Source: Gemmatimonadaceae bacterium
GTDB taxonomy: Bacteria; Gemmatimonadota; Gemmatimonadetes; Gemmatimonadales; Gemmatimonadaceae
Length of the DNA: 64,000 nt
Assembly: GCA_035533755.1 (NCBI GenBank)
Contig: DATLTC010000010.1
Location: 93,841-157,840 of the forward strand
Direction of reading: 5' to 3'
The notes below the pieces were generated by a model, which saw only the letters and a program-made list of their open reading frames with translations, had not been told where the DNA came from and did no database searches. The translations under genes were made by a program, and so were the position numbers. This document shows positions 10,025 to 19,140 of the stretch, piece by piece (within the stretch, counting starts at the first letter, position 1; each line of letters begins with the position of its first letter).

Positions 10025-10525
10025 ATGGCATCCACCTCGTCCTTCGACGTCACCACCGGCGTTGATCTCCAGGAAGTCGACAACGCGGTCAATCAGGCCC
10101 AGAAGGAGATCGCCCAGCGTTACGACTTCAAAGGGTCCAAGGCGACGATCGAATTCAAGCGCGCCGAGTCCCTGCTCGTCCTCGCGGCCGACAGCGACTT
10201 CCAGATGAAATCGCTGTTCGACGTGGTTCAGACGCGCCTCATCAAGCGCGGCGTGTCGGTCAAGAACCTCGACGTGGGCGAGGTCAAGCCCGCCGGCGGC
10301 GATACCGTGCGCCGCGAGGTCAAGCTCAAGACCGCCCTCGACGGCGAGACCTCCAAGAAGATCGCCGCCGCCATCAAGGACGCGAAGTTCAAGAAGGTCC
10401 AGGCCGCCATCCAGGGCGAGCAGGTGCGCGTCACCTCCCCCTCCAAGGACGACCTCCAGGAGGTCATGACGCTCCTCCGGGCCCAGGACTTCGGCGTCGA
10501 ACTCCAGTTCGGCAACTACCGCTAA
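10025..10525 (+). CDS. yajQ: YajQ family nucleotide-binding protein
   Basis: 166 residues from ATG 10025. The frame is open for 26 codons further upstream, but that part is inside the repeat element and is not family-like. The start MASTSSFDVTTGVDLQEVDNAV and the segments AQKEIAQRYDFKGS and KKIAAAIKDAKFKKVQAAIQGEQVRV are typical of the YajQ/UPF0234 family, which has two ferredoxin-like domains. Members bind cyclic di-GMP and in some bacteria act on transcription; others were reported to bind nucleic acid or nucleotides. It is followed 56 bp later by rimO. Confidence 0.9.
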   Translation: MASTSSFDVTTGVDLQEVDNAVNQAQKEIAQRYDFKGSKATIEFKRAESLLVLAADSDFQMKSLFDVVQTRLIKRGVSVKNLDVGEVKPAGGDTVRREVKLKTALDGETSKKIAAAIKDAKFKKVQAAIQGEQVRVTSPSKDDLQEVMTLLRAQDFGVELQFGNYR

Positions 10526-10581
10526 CAAGAACGCGACGGTCAGGCTGTGCCGCGCCCCCGGGGCGCGCTAGTTTTCAGCCC

Positions 10582-11961
10582 GTGAAGGTCTCCTTCGTCA
10601 CCCTCGGCTGCGACAAGAACACGGTCGATTCCGAGCGCTATCTGGCGCAGCTCGCCGACCGCGGCGCGGAATTCGCCGCCGATGCCTCGCAGGCCGACGT
10701 CATCGTCATCAACACCTGCGGGTTCATCGACGCGGCCAAGAAGGAGTCGATCGACGCCATCGTCGAGGCCGGCCGCATGAAATCCGAAGGGCGCGCCCAG
10801 GCCGTGGTGGCCGTGGGCTGCATGGTCCAGCGCCACAAGGCCGAACTCGAGGCCGAGCTTCCCGAGGTCGATCTCTTTCTCGGCGCCGCCGAGATGGACC
10901 GGCTGATCCCCGAGCTCCAGGCCCGCGGCCTCATCGACGACGCGCCGCGGCCCCATCCGGGCATGCGCCTGTTCACCGGCCAGCTCCCCCACATCCGCTA
11001 TCTCAAGATCAGCGAAGGGTGCGATCACGGCTGCGCCTTCTGCGCCATCCCGCTCATGCGCGGCAAGCACCGCTCGTTCGCGCTCGACGACGTGGTGCGC
11101 GAGGCCCAGCTGCTCGAGGCGCAGGGCGCGCGCGAGATCAACCTCGTGGCCCAGGATCTGGCCCACTACGGACGCGACCGCCGCGACGGCATCGCCCTGC
11201 CGCAGCTGCTCGATACGCTGGTGAGCGAGACCTCGGTGCCGTGGATCCGGATGCTGTACCTGTATTCGGCGGGCCTCACGCCGGAGTTGCTGGACCTGAT
11301 GGCGCGCCAGCCGCGCATCGTGCCGTACCTCGACATGCCCATGCAGCACGCCTCCGATCCCGTCCTCGCGCGCATGCGCCGTCCCGAACGGCAGGCCACG
11401 ATCCGCGACCGCGTGGCCCGCATCCGCGACGTGGTGCCCGACGTGGCCATCCGCACCACCTGCATCGTGGGGTTTCCCGGCGAGACGGACGACGATTTCG
11501 CGCGGCTGCTGGCGTTTCTCGAAGAGGTGCAGTTCGACCGCGTGGGCGCGTTCACCTACTCGGCGCAGGAGGGCACGCGCGCCGCGCAGATGGACGACGA
11601 CGTCCCCGAATCGCTCAAGCGCGAACGCCTGGAACGGCTCAACGAGGTCCAGCGCTCGGTCACGGCCGATCGCTACGAGGCGCGCCTGGGCCGCACGGTG
11701 CGGGCCATGGTCGACCGCGTGAACGACGACGGCACGGTGCAGGCGCGCACGGTGTGGCAGGCCGACGACATCGACGGCGTCACCTGGCTCGACGCCGACG
11801 CCGCGCCGGGCACGCTGGTGGACGTGGTCATCGACGACGTGGACGATTACGACTTCCGGGCGTCGGTCACGGGCGTGATCTCCGCGCCCCCCGCGCCGGC
11901 GCTCCGTCGGCGCCTGCTCCCCATGGCCGCCGCGGCCACGATCGGGAGCTTCGGCCGATGA
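10582..11961 (+). CDS. rimO: ribosomal protein S12 methylthiotransferase RimO
   Basis: 459 residues from GTG 10582. A radical-SAM enzyme that adds a methylthio group to a conserved aspartate of ribosomal protein S12. The N-terminal UPF0004 domain has cluster cysteines Cys10 (TLGCDKN), Cys46 (NTCGF) and Cys80 (VGCM). The radical-SAM cluster is Cys147, Cys151 and Cys154 in GCDHGCAFCAIP. A C-terminal TRAM domain follows from about residue 375. The PLMRGKHRS segment separates RimO from MiaB. Its stop overlaps the hemL ATG by 4 nt. The last 30 residues (APPAPALRRRLLPMAAAA) are beyond the usual TRAM end. Confidence 0.93.
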   Translation: MKVSFVTLGCDKNTVDSERYLAQLADRGAEFAADASQADVIVINTCGFIDAAKKESIDAIVEAGRMKSEGRAQAVVAVGCMVQRHKAELEAELPEVDLFLGAAEMDRLIPELQARGLIDDAPRPHPGMRLFTGQLPHIRYLKISEGCDHGCAFCAIPLMRGKHRSFALDDVVREAQLLEAQGAREINLVAQDLAHYGRDRRDGIALPQLLDTLVSETSVPWIRMLYLYSAGLTPELLDLMARQPRIVPYLDMPMQHASDPVLARMRRPERQATIRDRVARIRDVVPDVAIRTTCIVGFPGETDDDFARLLAFLEEVQFDRVGAFTYSAQEGTRAAQMDDDVPESLKRERLERLNEVQRSVTADRYEARLGRTVRAMVDRVNDDGTVQARTVWQADDIDGVTWLDADAAPGTLVDVVIDDVDDYDFRASVTGVISAPPAPALRRRLLPMAAAATIGSFGR

Positions 11962-13247
11962 ACGAGCGCACGCGATCGGCGGCGATCATGGAGCGCTCGC
12001 GCGGCATCTTCCCGGGCGGCGTCAACTCGCCGGTGCGCGCGTTCGGTGGCGTGGGCGGCGTGCCCGTGGTGGCCGAGCGCGGTGCCGGCTGCCGGGTGAT
12101 CGACGCCGACGGCAACGAATACATCGACTTCGTGCTCTCGTGGGGGCCGCTCGTGCTGGGGCACGCGCCTCCGGCGGTGCTCGACGCCCTCGACGAAGCG
12201 ATGCACCGCGGCACGAGCTTTGGCATGCCCACCGAGTTGGAGCTGCGGCTCGGCGAACTCATCCGCGCCCGCATGCCCCACCTGGAGCGGATGCGGTTCG
12301 TGTCCAGCGGCACCGAGGCCACGATGAGCGCGGTGCGCGTGGCGCGCGCGCTCACGGGCCGCGACGCCATTCTCAAATTCGACGGCTGCTACCACGGCCA
12401 CGCCGACTCGTTCCTCGTGCGCGCCGGATCGGGCGTGGCCACGCTGGGGTTGCCCAACTCCCCCGGCGTGCCGGCGGCGCTGGCCGAGTTGACCCTCGTG
12501 GCGCCGTACAACGACGTGCCCGCGGTGGAGCGGCTCATGGCCGCCCAGGGGCCGCGCATCGCGGCGATCATCGTCGAGCCGGTGGTGGGCAACGCCGGGT
12601 TCATCGCGCCAGATCCGGAATTCCTGCCGGCGCTGCGGCGCTTGGCCGACGCGTCGGGCGCCCTGCTCATCTTCGACGAGGTGATGACCGGGTTCCGCAT
12701 CGCGCCGGGCGGCGCGCCCGAACGGTTCGGCGTGACGCCCGACCTCACCACGCTGGGCAAGGTGATCGGCGGCGGCCTTCCCGTGGCGGCGTATGGCGGC
12801 CGCGCCGATCTCATGGACCAGGTGGCGCCGACGGGGCCGGTGTATCAGGCGGGCACGCTCTCCGGCAATCCGCTCGCCATGGCCGCGGGGTACGCCACGC
12901 TCAGCATGCTCACGCGCGATCTGCACGCCAGGATCGAGGGCCGCACGGCGCGGCTGGTGCAGGGGTTGCGCGAGGTCGCGGCGCGGCGCGGCGTGCCGTT
13001 CACCGCCGACCACGCCGGCTCGATGTGGGGATTCTTCTTCCGCGCCGAGCCGGTGCGCAACTTCGCCGACGCGCGCGGCGCCGACGCCGATCTGTTCCGC
13101 CGGTTCTTCCACGAAGCCCTGGCGCGCGGCGTCTATCTGGCGCCGTCGCCGTTCGAGGCGGCGTTCATGTCGGCCGCGCATGGCGATGACGATGTGGCCC
13201 TCGCCATCGAGCGCCTGGATGCGGCTCTGGGCGCGGCCCGTGGGTAG
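11958..13247 (+). CDS. hemL: glutamate-1-semialdehyde 2,1-aminomutase
   Basis: 429 residues from ATG 11958, which overlaps the rimO stop as ATGA. It converts glutamate-1-semialdehyde to 5-aminolevulinate in the C5 route to haem and other tetrapyrroles. PLP-binding Lys268 is in TTLGKVIGGGLP, with the upstream Asp in LLIFDEVMTGFR. The start IFPGGVNSPVRAFGGVGG is diagnostic for HemL among class-III aminotransferases. The longer open frame upstream inside rimO is ignored. The end overlaps the start of the SpoIID-domain gene. Confidence 0.95.
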   Translation: MNERTRSAAIMERSRGIFPGGVNSPVRAFGGVGGVPVVAERGAGCRVIDADGNEYIDFVLSWGPLVLGHAPPAVLDALDEAMHRGTSFGMPTELELRLGELIRARMPHLERMRFVSSGTEATMSAVRVARALTGRDAILKFDGCYHGHADSFLVRAGSGVATLGLPNSPGVPAALAELTLVAPYNDVPAVERLMAAQGPRIAAIIVEPVVGNAGFIAPDPEFLPALRRLADASGALLIFDEVMTGFRIAPGGAPERFGVTPDLTTLGKVIGGGLPVAAYGGRADLMDQVAPTGPVYQAGTLSGNPLAMAAGYATLSMLTRDLHARIEGRTARLVQGLREVAARRGVPFTADHAGSMWGFFFRAEPVRNFADARGADADLFRRFFHEALARGVYLAPSPFEAAFMSAAHGDDDVALAIERLDAALGAARG

Positions 13248-14664
13248 GGGCGTCGCCGCGCTGCTGCTCTGCTCGCTGCTCGCCTGTACCACGGTCATCT
13301 ACGGCCGCCAACCCGCGCCCACACCGGCGCCCGCTTCCGCTCCCGCGCCCACGGTGCCGCCGCCGGCGCCGCCCGCCGCGCGCCCCACCTCGCGCGCGCC
13401 GACGGCGAGCGCGCCTCCAGCCGAGCGTCCTCCGCTGCTCATCGAAGGCCTGCCGCGCGTGCCCGTGGTCATGCGCGACGGGGAGCAGATCGTCCGCGTG
13501 GCGCTGCTCACCGAAGCGGCGTCGGCCAGTATCTCGGCCACCGGCACCTGGCGATGGTACGAGGCCGACGGCCGCTCGTTCGTGGCCCGCGGGCTGGCCA
13601 ACGAGCCGTGGCGCGTGGAACACAACGGGCGCGACGTGCGCGCCGTGCGGAGCGACGGCGTGCCCACGGTGTGGAAGCCCGGCGCGATGGTCGCCCGCCC
13701 CGACGATCCGTCGGCCCTGATGATCGTGAACGGCAAGCACTACCACGGCGAGATCCGCGTGGTGGGCTCGGACAACGGAATGCTGGTGATTGATCGCGTG
13801 GACGTGGAGGAATACCTGCGGGGCGTCGTCCCGCTCGAGATCGGCGACCGCGCGCCGGGCGACTCGGCGGCCGTGGAAGCCCAGGCGGTGACGGCGCGTA
13901 GCTACGTGTTCACGCACATGTCCGACGCCGCGGGCGACGTATACGACGTGACGGCCGGCGTGCTCGACCAGGTATACGGCGGCGTGGACGCCGAGACGCG
14001 CGTGGGGGACGACGCCGTGGAGGCCACGCGCGGGATGGTGATCACCTACGGCGGCCGGGTGGTGAACGCGCCGTATCACTCGACGTGCGGCGGCGAGACG
14101 GCCCGGCCGTCCGAGGTGTGGCACGCGCCCGATGAACCCTATCTCCAGCGGGTGAGCGACCGCATCCCGGGCACCGACCGGTATTACTGCGATATCGCGC
14201 CCCGGTTCACGTGGACGCGCACGCTCTCGGCCGGCGATCTGAACGCCGCCGTGCTCCGCTACCTCAAGGCGTACGTCGCCGTGCCGGGCGGCAACCCCGG
14301 CCTGGTGCGGAGCGTGCGCGTCACCGGCCGCACGCCGTCGGGCCGCGTGGGAACGCTGGGCGTGGAGACCACGCGGGGGTCGTACACGCTCCGCGGTAAC
14401 GACATGCGGTTCGTGCTCCGCGCACCCGGTGGCGAGATCCTCAACAGCACGTATTTTTCCGTGGCCAGCGAGCCCACGCGCGACGGCATGCTGGTGCGCC
14501 TGGTGCTCGACGGCCGCGGCTATGGTCACGGCGTGGGGATGTGTCAGTGGGGCGCGATCGGGCGGGCGCGGGCGGGGCAGGATTTCCAGACGATCCTGCG
14601 GACCTACTATCCCGGCACGGCGCTGGCCGTGGCCGAGCAGGGGCGGGCGGAGAGGGCGCAATGA
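13219..14664 (+). CDS. SpoIID/LytB-domain lipoprotein
   Basis: 481 residues from ATG 13219; GTG 13240 is an alternative that overlaps hemL by only 8 bp. Both give a lipoprotein signal ending LLCSLLAC, so the product should be an anchored lipoprotein. A Pro/Ala-rich linker follows. The SpoIID domain starts near RVDVEEYLRGVVPLEIG and contains EAQAVTARSYVF, YHSTCGGETA and GYGHGVGMCQWGA. SpoIID-type proteins cleave glycan strands lacking stem peptides; in non-sporulating bacteria they act in septal or cell-wall turnover. The catalytic residue is not assigned here. The stop overlaps the next ATG by 4 nt. Confidence 0.85.
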   Translation: MRLWARPVGRGVAALLLCSLLACTTVIYGRQPAPTPAPASAPAPTVPPPAPPAARPTSRAPTASAPPAERPPLLIEGLPRVPVVMRDGEQIVRVALLTEAASASISATGTWRWYEADGRSFVARGLANEPWRVEHNGRDVRAVRSDGVPTVWKPGAMVARPDDPSALMIVNGKHYHGEIRVVGSDNGMLVIDRVDVEEYLRGVVPLEIGDRAPGDSAAVEAQAVTARSYVFTHMSDAAGDVYDVTAGVLDQVYGGVDAETRVGDDAVEATRGMVITYGGRVVNAPYHSTCGGETARPSEVWHAPDEPYLQRVSDRIPGTDRYYCDIAPRFTWTRTLSAGDLNAAVLRYLKAYVAVPGGNPGLVRSVRVTGRTPSGRVGTLGVETTRGSYTLRGNDMRFVLRAPGGEILNSTYFSVASEPTRDGMLVRLVLDGRGYGHGVGMCQWGAIGRARAGQDFQTILRTYYPGTALAVAEQGRAERAQ

Positions 14665-15665
14665 CAGATAGTGTTCGCATTGGACTCGTGGGCGCCGGCG
14701 CCATCGCGCAGCTGGCGCATCTTCCCGTGCTCAGCAAGATGCGCGGCGTTCATCTGGCGGCGATCTGCGACAACGACCGCGCCAAGGCGCAGGCGCTCGC
14801 CGAACGATTCGAGATCCCCGATGTCGTGACCGACATCGAGGACCTGCTCGAGATCGACGAGATCGACGCCGTGATCATCGCCACGCCCAACCATCTGCAC
14901 GAGCCGCACGTGGCGAGCGCGCTGGCCGCGCACAAGCACGTGCTGTGCGAGCGTCCGTTGGCGCTCTCCGCGCGCGGCATCGAGCGCCTGCTCGAGGCCG
15001 CCCAGCGCGCCGATCGATTCATGGTCGTGGCCAACAATCACCGGTTCCGCACCGACGTGCAGGCCCTGGACCGGTTCCTCCGCGGCGGCGAGTTGGGGCG
15101 CGTGAACGGCGTGCGCGCCGGCGCCTACCACTTCAAGCGGCCCGACGCCGGTTGGCGCCAGCGGCGCGCCGAGTCGGGCGGTGGCGCGTTCTTCGACTAC
15201 GGCATCCCGCTGCTCGATCTGGCGCTGTGGCTGGCCGACTTCCCGGAACCGCGTCGGGTGAGTGCCTACATCGAGCGGCCCGCGGTTGCCGGCGCGGTGG
15301 AGGACGCGATGCTCGTGCATCTCGAATGCCGCAACGGCGCCACGCTCGCGTTCGACGTGTCGAGCGCGTATGTGGGGCAGGAGGAGCGGTGGTGGTTCGA
15401 GGTGCTGGCCGCCCGCGGCAGCGCGCGGCTGGCGCCGCTCCGCGTGGTCAAGGAGTTGAACGGCCGTCCGTTCGACGTGTCCCCCAGCGGGGCCGCCGGC
15501 CGCGAGAGCGCGTTCATCCAGTCGTACCGCGCCGAGCTCGCGCACTTCCTGGCCGTCGTCCGCGGCGCATCGGCGTACGAGGCGCCCACCGATCAGGTCC
15601 TGCTGCATCGCGTCGTCGAGGCGATCTACCGGTCGGCGGACGAGGGGCACGAGATCACCCTGTGA
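14661..15665 (+). CDS. Gfo/Idh/MocA family protein with altered catalytic motifs
   Basis: 334 residues from ATG 14661 (ATGA overlap). The Rossmann fold (GLVGAGAIAQLAHLPVL) and the family pattern VIIATPNHLHEPHVASALAAHKHVLCE are clear, so NAD(P) binding is likely. Two usual catalytic positions differ. The EKP motif reads ERP (Arg98 for Lys), and the GGG-x3-D-x-G-x-H motif reads GGGAFFDYGIP (Pro183 for His). Enzymes of this family oxidise or epimerise sugars and related compounds; with these changes the protein may have another reaction or a binding role. It lies between the SpoIID lipoprotein and lnt. Confidence 0.82.
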   Translation: MTDSVRIGLVGAGAIAQLAHLPVLSKMRGVHLAAICDNDRAKAQALAERFEIPDVVTDIEDLLEIDEIDAVIIATPNHLHEPHVASALAAHKHVLCERPLALSARGIERLLEAAQRADRFMVVANNHRFRTDVQALDRFLRGGELGRVNGVRAGAYHFKRPDAGWRQRRAESGGGAFFDYGIPLLDLALWLADFPEPRRVSAYIERPAVAGAVEDAMLVHLECRNGATLAFDVSSAYVGQEERWWFEVLAARGSARLAPLRVVKELNGRPFDVSPSGAAGRESAFIQSYRAELAHFLAVVRGASAYEAPTDQVLLHRVVEAIYRSADEGHEITL

Positions 15666-15667
15666 CC

Positions 15668-17221
15668 ATGCGCGTCCTCAAGCCCGATCGCGCCGAGCTC
15701 GCCGCCGTGTTGGCGTCGGCCCTGCTGTTCTTCTACGCGTTCCCGCCGTTCACGCTGGTGGGGCCGGCGTTCGTGTGCCTCGTGCCGCTCGCCATCGCCA
15801 TCGCGAGGGCCGCCGATCGCGGCGATCCGGCGTGGACCGGCATCCGGCTCGGCACCTGGTTCGGGATCTTCGCCTACGGCGCCGCCATCTACTGGATCGC
15901 CACGGCGCTGCTCATCTTCACCAACCTGGCCATCCTCGGCTACCTGGGCGCGCTGTTCGTGATCACGGTGACGCTGGCCGCCACCGGGGGCGCGCTGTTC
16001 GTGGCGCGGCGGATCACGCGCTGGCCCATGGCCGCGCTGCTCCCCGTGGTGTGGGTGGCATCGGAGATGGCGTTCAATCACATGTCCGCGCTGGCGTTTC
16101 CCTGGCTGCCGCTGGGGCTGGCCACCGCCAGGACGCCGGTGCTGGCGCAGATCGCCGACCTCAGCGGCGTGCACGGCGTGAGCTTCTGGATTGCGCTCAC
16201 CAACGGGCTGGTGGCCGACATGTGGCTATCGCGCGGCGACCGGCGGGGCAACCTGCGGCGCGGCGCGGCGATCGCCGCGATGGCGGTGGCAGTGGTGGCG
16301 TACGGCCGCTGGCGCATGCGCACGATCCCGCTCCGGCCGCTCGCGCACATCGGCATCGTGCAGCCCAACGTGCCCGAGGACGAGAAGTGGCAGGCCGACA
16401 ACCTCGGCAAGATCATCGGCCTCATGGCCAACGGCACGCACCAGGCACTGGCGCAAGGGCATCCGCAACTCGTGATCTGGCCGGAGGTGGCCCTTCCCGA
16501 CTACATGTATCGACACCCGGAGTGGTCGGACAGCATCCGCAACCTGACCATGGAGTCCGGCACGCCGCTGCTCACCGGGATGCTCGATCTGGTGTGGCAT
16601 TCGAAGACCGACTACCAGTACTACAACGCCGCGTTGCTGGTGGATGCCTACGGCCGCCAGACGCAGGCCATCTATCACAAGCGCCACCTGGTGCCGATCG
16701 TGGAGCGCGTGCCGTTCGTCAACCCCGAGTGGTTCCGCTGGGCGGGCCAGTATTTCGGCGGCTACGGGGTGGGCGACGGCCCGGTGGTGTACCACCTGCC
16801 GTTCGGCAGCTTCGGCGTGCTCATCTGCTACGAGTCGATCTTCCCCGGGGAATCGCGCCAGTACCGCAACGACGGCGCCGATTTCCTCATCAACATCACC
16901 AACGACGCGTGGTTCGGGCACAGCCTGGCGCCGTACCAGCACTTCGCGCACCTCGCGCTGCGCGCCATCGAGAACCGCACCGCCGTCGTGCGGTCGGCCA
17001 ACACCGGCATCTCGGGGTGGATCGACCCGCTGGGCCGCGTGCGCGCCGCCACGCCGATCTTCGTGCCGGCGGCGCAGACGTACGACGTCCTGACCAGCGA
17101 CGTGCGCACTCCCTACGACGCGATGGGAGACATCGTGGGGCTGCTGTCCGTGGTCGCCACGCTGGCCCTGGTGGGGCGCGACTGGTGGTCGCGGCGCACC
17201 GTGCGTCGGAGATCGGCGTGA
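15668..17221 (+). CDS. lnt: apolipoprotein N-acyltransferase
   Basis: 517 residues from ATG 15668; GTG 15662 overlaps the previous stop and is possible. Lnt adds the third acyl chain to the N-terminal cysteine of lipoproteins in the inner membrane. Six or so hydrophobic segments fill residues 10-215. The periplasmic nitrilase-like domain has Glu in LVIWPEVALP, Lys in YHKRHLVPIVERVPF and the nucleophile Cys in VLICYESIFP. One transmembrane segment closes the C-terminus. It matches the lipoproteins encoded nearby and LolA at 32 kb. The stop overlaps the next GTG as GTGA. Confidence 0.94.
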   Translation: MRVLKPDRAELAAVLASALLFFYAFPPFTLVGPAFVCLVPLAIAIARAADRGDPAWTGIRLGTWFGIFAYGAAIYWIATALLIFTNLAILGYLGALFVITVTLAATGGALFVARRITRWPMAALLPVVWVASEMAFNHMSALAFPWLPLGLATARTPVLAQIADLSGVHGVSFWIALTNGLVADMWLSRGDRRGNLRRGAAIAAMAVAVVAYGRWRMRTIPLRPLAHIGIVQPNVPEDEKWQADNLGKIIGLMANGTHQALAQGHPQLVIWPEVALPDYMYRHPEWSDSIRNLTMESGTPLLTGMLDLVWHSKTDYQYYNAALLVDAYGRQTQAIYHKRHLVPIVERVPFVNPEWFRWAGQYFGGYGVGDGPVVYHLPFGSFGVLICYESIFPGESRQYRNDGADFLINITNDAWFGHSLAPYQHFAHLALRAIENRTAVVRSANTGISGWIDPLGRVRAATPIFVPAAQTYDVLTSDVRTPYDAMGDIVGLLSVVATLALVGRDWWSRRTVRRRSA

Positions 17222-19140
17222 GCGCGTCGGTGGGCATCGACGTCGGCGGCACGTTCACCGACCTCGTCTCCATCGATGTCGACGGCACGGTGGAGACGCG
17301 CAAGGTGTTGAGCACGCCCGCCGATCAGAGCCAGGGCGTGGAACAGTCGCTGCGCGCCCTCGGCCGCGCCGACGTGGAGCGCGTGGTGCACGGCACCACC
17401 GTGGCCACCAACATGCTGCTCGAACGCGCCGGGGCGCGCGTGGTGCTCTGCGCCACGGCCGGCTTCACCGACCTGCTCGAACTGCGCCGCCAGGTGCGCG
17501 CCTCGCTGTACGATCTCACCCGCCACCAGCCGCCGCCGCTCGTGGCCGCCGACTGCGTGGTGCCGGTGGACGAACGCATCGCGCCCGAAGGCGTCATCCG
17601 CGCCCTCACGGCGGCGGCGATCGACGAGGCCGTGGCGCGGGTGAAGGCACTCGCGCCCGACATCGTGGCCGTGGCGCTGCTGCACGCCTACCGCGATCCG
17701 TCGCACGAACGGGGGCTGGCCGCGGCGCTCCGCGCGCGGTTGGACGGCGTGGACGTGGTCTGCTCGTCCGACGTGTTCCCCGAGATCCGCGAGTACGAAC
17801 GCACGGCCACCACGGCCGCCGAAGCGTACCTGCGACCCGGCGTGGCCCGCTACGTGCGGCGCCTGGCCGAACGGCTGCGCGCGATGTCGCTGCCCGCGCT
17901 GGGCGTGATGACGTCCAGCGGCGGCATGCGTTCGGCGCACGACGCGTCGTCGGGCGCGGCGCAGCTGGCGCTCTCGGGGCCGGCGGGCGGCGTGGTGGGC
18001 GCGGCCGCGGTGCTCCGCGCCGCGGGACTGCCGCGCGCGCTCACGGTGGACATCGGCGGCACGAGCGCCGACGTCGGGTTGATCCTCGACGGCGAACCGC
18101 TCGTGGAACCCGGCGGCGAGGTGGCGGGCGTGCCGATTGCGCTGCCCCGCGTGCTGGTCGAGACCGTGTCGGCCGGCGGCGGCAGCATCGCCTGGATCGA
18201 CGACGGCGGCGCGCTGCGCGTGGGGCCGCGGAGCGCGGGGTCGGTGCCCGGTCCGATCGCGTTCGGCCGCGGCGGCGTGCAGCCCACGGTCACCGACGCC
18301 CACGTGATGCTCGGGAACATCCGCGCCGAGCGCATGAGCGGCGGCGTGCAGCTGGATGTGCAGGGCGCGCGCGACGGCATCGCCGCGATCGCCGTACGCC
18401 TGGGCCGGAGCGCGGAGGAGACCGCCCGCGCCATCGTCGCCACGGCCGACGCCACCATGGCCCGCGCCCTGCGCCGGGTGAGCGTGGAGCGCGGCGTGGA
18501 TCCGCGACAGTGCACGCTCGTCGCGTTCGGCGGCGGCGGGCCGCTGCATGCGTGCGGGCTCGCCGACATCGTGGGCGCGGCGCGCGTGCTGGTGCCGCCG
18601 CACGCCGGCGTGCTCAGCGCCCTCGGCCTGGCGATGACCGCCGAACGGCGCGAAGGCATGGTGAGCGTGATGCGCCGCGCCGGTGCGTTGAGCGCCGAGG
18701 CGCTGGAGCGCGCGATGCGCGACGCCGAAGCGCGGTGCGACGGGCCCGGCGGCTGGTCGCGCAGCTGGTTCCTGCGGGCGCGGTTCGTGGGGCAGGGGCA
18801 CGAGCTGGACGTGCCGGCCGCGCCGGGCGACGCCCCCGAGGTGGCGCGCGCGCGGTTCAGCGCGTTGCACAAGCAGCGTGTGGGGTTCGACCTGCCGGTG
18901 GACGTCGAGATCGTGAGCGTGCGCTGCGTGGTGAGCGACGCGGCGCGGAGCGTGCGGCTGGAGCGGCGCGGCGGCGCGGGGTGGAACGCCGACGCGCGCA
19001 CCGACGACGGCGGCGCGTGCGAGGCCGAGCTCGCCGAGCCATGCTCGGTGGTGCTCCCCGACGCGACGATGCTCGTGGCCGAGGGCTGGCGCGCCCGCGC
19101 GCTGCCCATCGGGGGCTGGATGCTGGAGCGGATGCGATGA
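17218..19140 (+). CDS. hyuA: hydantoinase A / 5-oxoprolinase A-type subunit
   Basis: 640 residues from GTG 17218. The ASKHA-like ATPase motifs [12 protein letters not shown] and [15 protein letters not shown], and [16 protein letters not shown], mark the hydantoinase/oxoprolinase N-terminal family. [16 protein letters not shown] and [12 protein letters not shown] mark its main domain. With the B subunit it opens a cyclic amide (hydantoin, 5-oxoproline or related) or carboxylates a ketone, using ATP. The exact substrate is not readable from sequence. It overlaps lnt by 4 nt and the B-subunit gene by 4 nt. Confidence 0.88.
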   Translation: MSASVGIDVGGTFTDLVSIDVDGTVETRKVLSTPADQSQGVEQSLRALGRADVERVVHGTTVATNMLLERAGARVVLCATAGFTDLLELRRQVRASLYDLTRHQPPPLVAADCVVPVDERIAPEGVIRALTAAAIDEAVARVKALAPDIVAVALLHAYRDPSHERGLAAALRARLDGVDVVCSSDVFPEIREYERTATTAAEAYLRPGVARYVRRLAERLRAMSLPALGVMTSSGGMRSAHDASSGAAQLALSGPAGGVVGAAAVLRAAGLPRALTVDIGGTSADVGLILDGEPLVEPGGEVAGVPIALPRVLVETVSAGGGSIAWIDDGGALRVGPRSAGSVPGPIAFGRGGVQPTVTDAHVMLGNIRAERMSGGVQLDVQGARDGIAAIAVRLGRSAEETARAIVATADATMARALRRVSVERGVDPRQCTLVAFGGGGPLHACGLADIVGAARVLVPPHAGVLSALGLAMTAERREGMVSVMRRAGALSAEALERAMRDAEARCDGPGGWSRSWFLRARFVGQGHELDVPAAPGDAPEVARARFSALHKQRVGFDLPVDVEIVSVRCVVSDAARSVRLERRGGAGWNADARTDDGGACEAELAEPCSVVLPDATMLVAEGWRARALPIGGWMLERMR

